From Darksidea phi (lineage: Eukaryota; Ascomycota; Dothideomycetes; Pleosporales; Lentitheciaceae), in contig JASJFT010000287.1 in assembly GCA_030770425.1 (NCBI GenBank), positions 1 to 48,562 on the forward strand: a DNA stretch of 48,562 bases, read 5' to 3'. This document shows positions 42,662-48,562 of this stretch, piece after piece. The notes under the pieces are model-generated. The model was not told the DNA's origin, did not search any database, and worked only from the letters and a program-made list of their open reading frames with translations. The position numbers and the translations under genes are program-made. Numbering within the stretch: the first letter of the stretch is position 1; every line of letters begins with the position of its first letter.

Positions 42662-44016
42662 TCAAGAAACGCTTCGAGACGTAGTCCTACTACCCACATC
42701 GTTCGAATACTCCGAGCTCGACGTCCCACGGCGCTTCCACGAGGTCGCGATGGCACTCATCCACGCTGCCGGCGTCAAGCCCCTCCTCCTTCCCAACGGC
42801 GGTGTGGAAATACCTTCACGAATGGATTTGACTGGGCTCGGCGTCCTTACCACCCACTCGTCGACAGGGTATACGGGATGGGGTTGGTAGCTCGTGTCTG
42901 GCGGATCGCTCTTTTGCGGGATCACAGGAAGGGGCCGCGCGCATGTCTTCGGTGGGTCGAGCCTGCATGACGGCGGCACCGATAGACGGCGGTGTAACTG
43001 GGGTGGCGTGACAGCGCCGCTGCGTCGCTGAAACGCTGCCTCATCTGTAAAGTCGAGAAAGATCCGAGTCTCTGCCTTTAGAGCGCTCGTCGGATTGTAG
43101 GCATGCGTTGGCTTTGCGCATGGCTCACTTGCGCCATCACTGGTCGACTGGACAGCGGTCTCTGGCTCCTCAATGCTGTGCTTTTCGGTCTTGCGAGCGT
43201 CCGTCTCTTCGGCCTCATGAGGCTCGATAATGGACAGCTCCGTCACGTCATCAGAGGTGGCGACGTCATCCTCAAACAAATCGAGCTCGCCTATCTGTTT
43301 CCACGTGCGGTAGTAGTATCGGAACGTTGCGAAAGGCCGGTCGGTAGGATCAATGAGCGCAAACTTGTAGAAGCGTTTAGGTGGGTCTGCGTCCGCTCGG
43401 CCGGCGTTAACGAGGCTTATCGCTGGTCAGTGTTGATGATTCAGAGCTGAGGGTGGAGAACTTGCTCTATGCCACGCCGACTCTTTCCATGCTCTGTGTC
43501 ATTATACTCTTCAACTTTCCTCTCAATCCTCTTGCTTGCATGTGCGCGATGCACACGGATTTCCATATAGGCGTCCTCGTCGAAGGCATCCGTGACGTCG
43601 GTCCACTGCTTTGTCTTCTTGTCTGGCGGCGTGAAGCACAGCACGCGCTTCTCGACCCGCTTCTTTCCATCCTCATAATCCCTCTCGTACAACCCGAACA
43701 TTGTCTTCCCCTTCCAGCTCTGCTCCTTACCAGTTGACCAGCTCACGATGTGCGCGCCGTTGATGAAGAGCTTGAAGAGGAATTGTTGGTCGTCAGGCAC
43801 GGGCGGGGAGACGGAGTAGCCGATCCAGAACTGGCTGCCCGGAAGCACAGGAATGTAGACGCTGCAGGTCGCCGTCTGCTCATCAATCAAAGGCGGGACA
43901 TTGCCCGATATGCCTCGCTCTGCATAGTATTCTTGTGGGCGCGGAAGGTATTCGGGGATTGTCTCGACATCAAACTGCGAATGCAGCGCGACGTTGATGC
44001 TCCGATAGGTCGGCAT
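42662..44016 (-). CDS. DUF7918-type fungal protein, 2 exons
   Basis: Exon 1 runs from 44016 to about 43476 and exon 2 from 43422 to 42662, giving about 433 residues. The start MPTYRSINVALHSQFDVETI and the blocks VLPGSQFWIGYSVSPPVPDD, FKLFINGAHIVSWSTG, MFGLYERDYEDGKKRVEKRV, then LVNAGRADADPPKRFYKF and DRPFATFRYYYRTW follow the DUF7918 pattern of ascomycete proteins. Introns of 53 bp (donor GTGGCA) or 59 bp (donor GTCGGC) both keep the frame, so the join is uncertain by two residues. The C-terminal about 200 residues are acidic then Pro/Ser-rich and basic, probably disordered. There is no signal peptide; function unknown. Confidence 0.78.
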
Positions 44017-44834
44017 TACACCAGCTTTGGTCGAGGTTATAGTGAGATGGCGAGGCGTGGTCGATATGAATCCGAGGTGGGTACCCGTCGCGCCTTCTTC
44101 GTGCGTTTGCTAACAACAACGTCAAGCTTTGGCAGTGGCGACCCACGAGTTTTCACCTCGACACTCACAAGAACAATGTCATTGAGTCACGGATACTATT
44201 TCGCCTCATATTCAGATCGACGTCGAGGATTAAAGTTCCGACAAGTGACTCTGTTGATCGAGTCACACGAATGAAGAAGCCAATTCCGCGCCGAAGCCCC
44301 GGTTGTACAGTTTCACTGCGTCGCTTCGAACAAATCTGGCTTATTGTAGAAGCCCCTTTCTTATACCAAAGCGTAACACTTTGCCATTGTTGTATTCAGT
44401 TTCTCATTATCTTTATTCGCTCTCTACAGCTGGCCAACTATCTATTACTTACCAAAAGTTTCGCTTATTCACCTCTGCTGTTAGGTTAGCAGTATTCTCT
44501 CACCGTACGTCTAGGCTACACTCCTGATCCTTATATAAGACGCCCTCCCTACTCTATTCTCTTTAGTATCCGTTTTCCTATGCAACATCTCTCTACAATC
44601 AACTTCCAGAGCCACTACTTACACAACCAGCAGTGTTTTCACAATCCTTCCGAGTCGCAATCTCAGTACTTAAAAGCAACGCTTAGCAACCCGCAACTCA
44701 AGGGTACAAACTGCATCGCAATCACGAAATCGCGAGACAGAGCAAACTCTAGTAAGACGATAAGTACTTAACACCCCATAAGTGACGTCGCTGTTCCAAC
44801 ATCACAACCAATCAGGATTTCATCTGCTACTCCA
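44017..44834. other. Divergent intergenic region, pyrimidine-rich
   Basis: It separates the DUF7918-type gene and the BTB/zinc-knuckle gene. Long CT-rich tracts and a TATA-like element at 44532-44538 suit a shared promoter and 5' UTR. Short frames look non-coding. Confidence 0.55.
44532..44538 (+). promoter_or_regulatory. TATA-like element
   Basis: TATATAA lies about 300 bases upstream of the ATG at 44835, followed by a CT-rich tract that could hold the transcription start. Confidence 0.4.
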
Positions 44835-46586
44835 ATGTCGGCTTCCCAGCCCAAGTAAGTTGATCCATATCTATGTTTGGAGCAACACTGACTCCTGTCT
44901 AGCGACTCCAAGCGTTCACGTCGCACTCAGAAGTCGAAAACCATCAAGACAGACGGCTCCAAGATGAATGTCACGACGACAGTGGGCAGTCACGAAACTC
45001 CAAAGGTCACCCAGGCTGAGTCCAAGTCCAGCAAGACAGATACGCAAGCCAACGATGCTATCAAGAGTAAGAAAGTCGTACTCACTCCTGCTCAGCGTGC
45101 CAAGTAAGTGATGGTGAATTCCTTCCGGACGATGGAACTAATTGAACACAGGTTGAAGACTGGCAAGAAAGTCAGTGTTTCTGTCGGATCCAAGGGCGAT
45201 TCCTTCATCGGCATTGAAGGCGCCTACGTCAATCTTATGACTCAGTACTGGGGCTTCGCCAAGCAGAGGCTTAGCGATGGCAGCGTTTCAACCCTCTTTA
45301 TCGAAGACGGCCTGAAACCTACCGTCCAGTGGATATATACATACTTGCTTGCTGGGGAGAAAGATGTGGACTGCCACGTGAAGCTGGATAGCCTTACTAT
45401 TACCCAGCTTGTCGATCTCTACGATCACGCAACCTACCTTGAGTACACCGCTCTGCAGTATCGTGCCTTCGGGGTCCTGCGTTACCAACTTCGGAAGACG
45501 TTCCCGAATATCGCCGAGATTCAAAAGGTCCACATCGCCGTCCCGGAACTGGATGATTTCGTCTTGACGCTGATCGTCGATCGCTTCACGCAGCCTCTAA
45601 TTTTCGACTATACGCCGTATATGGAGTATGCGAGACATAACGAGGCTTTCGGTAATGGTCTTGATAGTTCCATGCGAGAAGCTCTAGACCGACTTATCGC
45701 GAGGAGTGTAAAGTACTACAACAGGCCGCACTACTCGCGTCGCCTTCAGCAGTCGAAGCAGACTTCTAACTCTCTGAACTGGAGTAGAGTTGAGTCTAGC
45801 CAGATCTCTTCCAACCTAGATCAAGACAAGAAGGCCATGCAGTCTCATGGTAATGGAAAACCTACCGTCAAGCTACCATCAGCTACCGACAGCAAACAGG
45901 CCCAAACAGCTCCAGTTCAGTCCCACCAGTCTTCGGCTAAATCCAAGCGTACTCGCGTCCAGAAGCGTGGTCCGAAGAAAGAAAAGACAGAAGCTGATGT
46001 CCACACTTCAGAGAAGAATGTTGTGAACGAGCGGACCGGAAGCAAGTCGACTCGTACCGAGAAACACAGCACAGCCAAAATTTGCTTCCGCTGCGGTTAC
46101 GAGGGCCACATCGCGCGCGAATGCAACGCAATCCTCAGCCAGGCTGATTCGGCTATGGATTCCATCAACGGCAACACCCCCATGTCTAAGCAACCAACCA
46201 ACGCGACAAAAGAAACCACGAAGACCGCTCGGGTTGCTCCAACCTGCTACAGCTGCAACGAGCAGGGCCATATTCCACGCAACTGCACAACGACCGTAAC
46301 CGCTCGTCGCCCCCCGACTTGCTACAACTGCAACGAGCAAGGACATATCTCCCGCAAGTGTCCGCATCCGCGAGAAATCCCAAACAGCGCCGGTTCCTCC
46401 AACGACATCAATACCCCTCGACCGGACGCTGGCCGTGGGCGCAATATGAACCGTTGTCGCGCTCAGATGGATCGGTATTATAACTATGCTCGCAAGATCG
46501 AGTTGGCTGCTGATGGCGAGGGCGTCCGAACGTGTGTTCGCGAGGTGCGCGCTGGCGAGTATACGCGTACGGGCTTGAAGATCTAA
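44835..46586 (+). CDS. BTB-like protein with three CCHC zinc knuckles, 3 exons
   Basis: Exons 44835-44854, 44903-45103 and 45152-46586 give 551 residues; both introns are 48 bp with GTAAGT donors (branches CTGAC and CTAAT). Exon 1 has only 20 nt. Residues 1-75 are basic and Ser/Thr-rich. A BTB-like fold follows (VSVSVGSKGDSFIGIEGAYV; LKPTVQWIYTYLLAGEKDVD; LVDLYDHATYLEYTALQYRA). After a charged linker come three CX2CX4HX4C knuckles near residues 385, 438 and 463: CFRCGYEGHIAREC, CYSCNEQGHIPRNC, CYNCNEQGHISRKC. Zinc knuckles bind single-stranded nucleic acid, as in Gis2 and retroviral-type Gag. The combination suggests an RNA-binding adaptor, which is inference. The clean introns and lack of a retroelement reading frame argue against a transposon Gag. 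Confidence 0.85.
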
Positions 46587-47235
46587 GTGTGGAATGGAGG
46601 GTCGTATCTAGCAGATCTTAGAGGAGGCGAGCCCAAGAGTTAGTCATCGTTTGAGGTTTGGAGGGGTGCAAATATGAGTGGCATGGTAGTCGTTGGGTTG
46701 GGAGCCTGATCGGTACTATCGTCGTCGAGCACAAATGATACTGCTATCTACTGTGAAAAACAAAATTAAAAAGCTTTCCCCCCAGCAAGCCATTGCCGTA
46801 GGGAAGCCCAGATGGGCCCAAACTATCTCACACAATATTCTAGAGTCATTGTCCCCAACGCACCACCTGTACAGCCATTTCTACTTCAGTAATTTTTCAC
46901 GACAGTATTACTATTCAATGCAACTCGCCCTCTTGCAAAAGCCGTTGACGCTTCTTTTATATTCCAAGTGCTGCACGTGTACACCATAATTAGTCCGCCT
47001 AATTTCCTCATTCAGATCGCGTCTCCCATCTAAACCTTCTCACATCTACACCCTCCTATCTCCTACTCTACCTCGAAAAACCACGCAATGCCCCTCTCAA
47101 CCCAAAAACAAGCCATCCCCACCACAGCTCAGCTCAGCAAAGCAACTCACAATGCGTAAAAGCACTTTTCGCTACCTTCTTAATCTTTTAACAGAATCTC
47201 CTCCTAGACTCGCTGTTCCTTACGTACACGACATG
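46587..47235. other. Intergenic
   Basis: Downstream flank of the zinc-knuckle gene, then a CT-rich stretch (about 47000-47150) before the small secreted-like ORF. Confidence 0.5.
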
Positions 47236-47349
47236 ATGGTTAACTTCAAGGCCCTGAGCCTCTGCGCACTTGCTGCGCTTTTCGACGGCGGCATTGCGAC
47301 GACGGCAATTTGGCTGCTAATTTTAGGTGCTTGGGACGCCGTTTTCTAA
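47236..47349 (+). CDS. Truncated secreted-protein-like ORF
   Basis: MVNFKALSLCALAALFDGGI is a good signal-peptide-like start, preceded by a CT-rich 5' flank, but the frame ends after 37 residues where the sequence changes to repeat-like DNA. It may be the 5' end of a secreted gene cut by an insertion near 47340, or a chance frame. An ATG at 47233 is also available. Confidence 0.3.
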   Translation: MVNFKALSLCALAALFDGGIATTAIWLLILGAWDAVF

Positions 47350-48562
47350 GGCTGACTTGCCACAAAACCACCCTAAAGCTGCGGCGCTTGGCTCGAGTGC
47401 ACGTACTCTTCGGACTACCCATCTTAGCTAGCGCGGGTGCTAACTAGCTAAAGGATAGTTTAAGGCACCCTGGAGCCGGTTTTACGTCGAGGACGCGGTT
47501 GTAATCTCACTCTCTATTCTTAAAGCTAGTTGTTACAACCCCAGGACTGGAAGGGTGCGGGGCAAGCTCCGAGACGACCGGGCCTACCGAGCCGTGCTTA
47601 GTCAGTGATCCAACATTACGTGACGCGGTAGTAGTGGACGCCGTGGTCGTACCAACGACCACAGCGGCCACAACGACCACGGCCCCTATAGCTATAGTGG
47701 TCGTAAGGGGAGGCGTAGCGACTACTACGACCGACGCCTTAAGCGAAGGGTATAAGAGAGCGGAGGATCTCCTAGACTTTCTATTTTAACTTTTTATAGT
47801 TAGTCTTTACCTTTACGACTAATACTTATTGTTTTTATTTAGATTTGTATAGTGGGAGTCTCTTTAGAAGGTCCGCACGAAATACAGTAGGAGTTTATAC
47901 ACAGTAGAGGTACTATACCCATACCTTATATACGATAATAGAGCTGTAGAGCTGTACATAGTACTGTCGATCGTAAGATACCGACGAGGTGATGTTTCGA
48001 ATATTAAGGCGCTGAATGAGAAATGACATATAATGCCGAACTATAGAGCCTGGTTGGGAGACCAACAGCGGTAGCGAGGAGTTAGCGCACCAACACTACC
48101 CCCTATAGTGTAAAAATTGCCTACGACGATACCAGCATCCTGTTTATATCTATCTCTTATCCTTAGCCAGCTTCCTCACCTCTTCCTTAAACTTACTATC
48201 AACACCTACCAACTACATGTCTTTACCAACGATCGTTCGCCTAGTTCTTTAGGAGGACCTTTAGGGGGTAGAGTATAATACGCTATTCGAGTATAGTACT
48301 CTACACCTTTCTAATATCGTAGCGGATTATCCCCGGCGCTATAAACGCGAGGTACTGTCGATCGAGCTCCTCGATTATAATAACTATTAGTATAAAACTA
48401 ACTATACGTTAGATATATTCGAGGAAATAAGCGGTAATAGGATTCTTATATAGTTATTAGTAGTTACCTATATTATATTTCTATCTAACCCCTCCCCCAG
48501 GAGCTTGGGCCACTACCCGGCGTGACGTCACGTTGGCTCCTGGGCTGGCTGTGTTTTTCGTG
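47350..48562. repeat. Degenerate repeat region at the window end
   Basis: No usable gene. About 47640-47745 holds many ACGACCAC and GTGGTCGT words in both orientations. 47836-47905 is the inverted copy of bases 1-72. From 48240 onward the sequence is TA-rich and RIP-like, ending with a GC-rich stretch containing the palindrome TGACGTCA. It looks like one or more decayed transposons. Confidence 0.55.

Noticed and set aside
42344..42970. 208-codon plus-strand frame over the glutaminase promoter and DUF7918-type gene
   Set aside because: It is antisense to the well-supported DUF7918-type exon 2 and has shadow-like composition.

Overview
The window looks like a chromosome segment from a filamentous ascomycete, most likely a Dothideomycete (Pleosporales-like). 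Genes carry short GT-AG introns (about 46 to 108 bp) with CTAAC, CTAAT or CTGAC branch points. The repertoire is typical of these fungi: HET protein, Helo-like/ULD protein, BYS1 antigen, GMC oxidoreductases, GtaA-type glutaminase, DUF7918-type protein and fungal BTB-like proteins. TA-rich stretches and nonsense codons in CpA->TpA context suggest RIP-like mutation. Species was not determined. All exon models were built by eye from frames, splice sites and family conservation.

Layout. 0-2.3 kb: a repeat end, then a secreted GMC oxidoreductase (+). 2.3-9 kb: TA-rich relic, a four-exon Helo-like/ULD protein (-), a tRNA-like stretch and a broken F-box-like copy. 9-10.7 kb: an intracellular GMC oxidoreductase (-). 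11-18.2 kb: a gene graveyard with decayed paralogues, one apparently intact F-box-like gene (15.5-16.4 kb, +) and a 656-bp fold-back element. 19-25.7 kb: conserved-looking genes: BYS1-like (+), an unknown 661-residue protein (-), a BTB-like protein (+) and an SDR (+). 26.2-39 kb: three paralogues of an unrecognised secreted protein family, two intact and one inactivated, interleaved with a HET gene inside a short inverted repeat, a possibly broken BTB-like gene and a small membrane protein. 39.6-46.6 kb: glutaminase A-like (-), DUF7918-like (-) and BTB plus three-zinc-knuckle (+) genes. 46.6-48.6 kb: a truncated secreted ORF running into degenerate repeats, one matching the first 72 bases of the window in inverted orientation.

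How the genes fit together. No biosynthetic cluster or operon-like pathway is visible. Several products are predicted to be secreted (GMC1, BYS1-like, both intact members of the new family, glutaminase), suiting growth on or in a host or decaying material. The HET and Helo-like/ULD proteins belong to groups linked to fungal non-self recognition. The most novel content is the secreted family at 26.3-27.7, 35.8-37.2 and 37.7-39.05 kb. Its members share five exons with matched intron positions and phases, including a 46-nt micro-exon, and the third member is broken mainly by Trp-to-TAG and CAG-to-TAG type changes expected from RIP.
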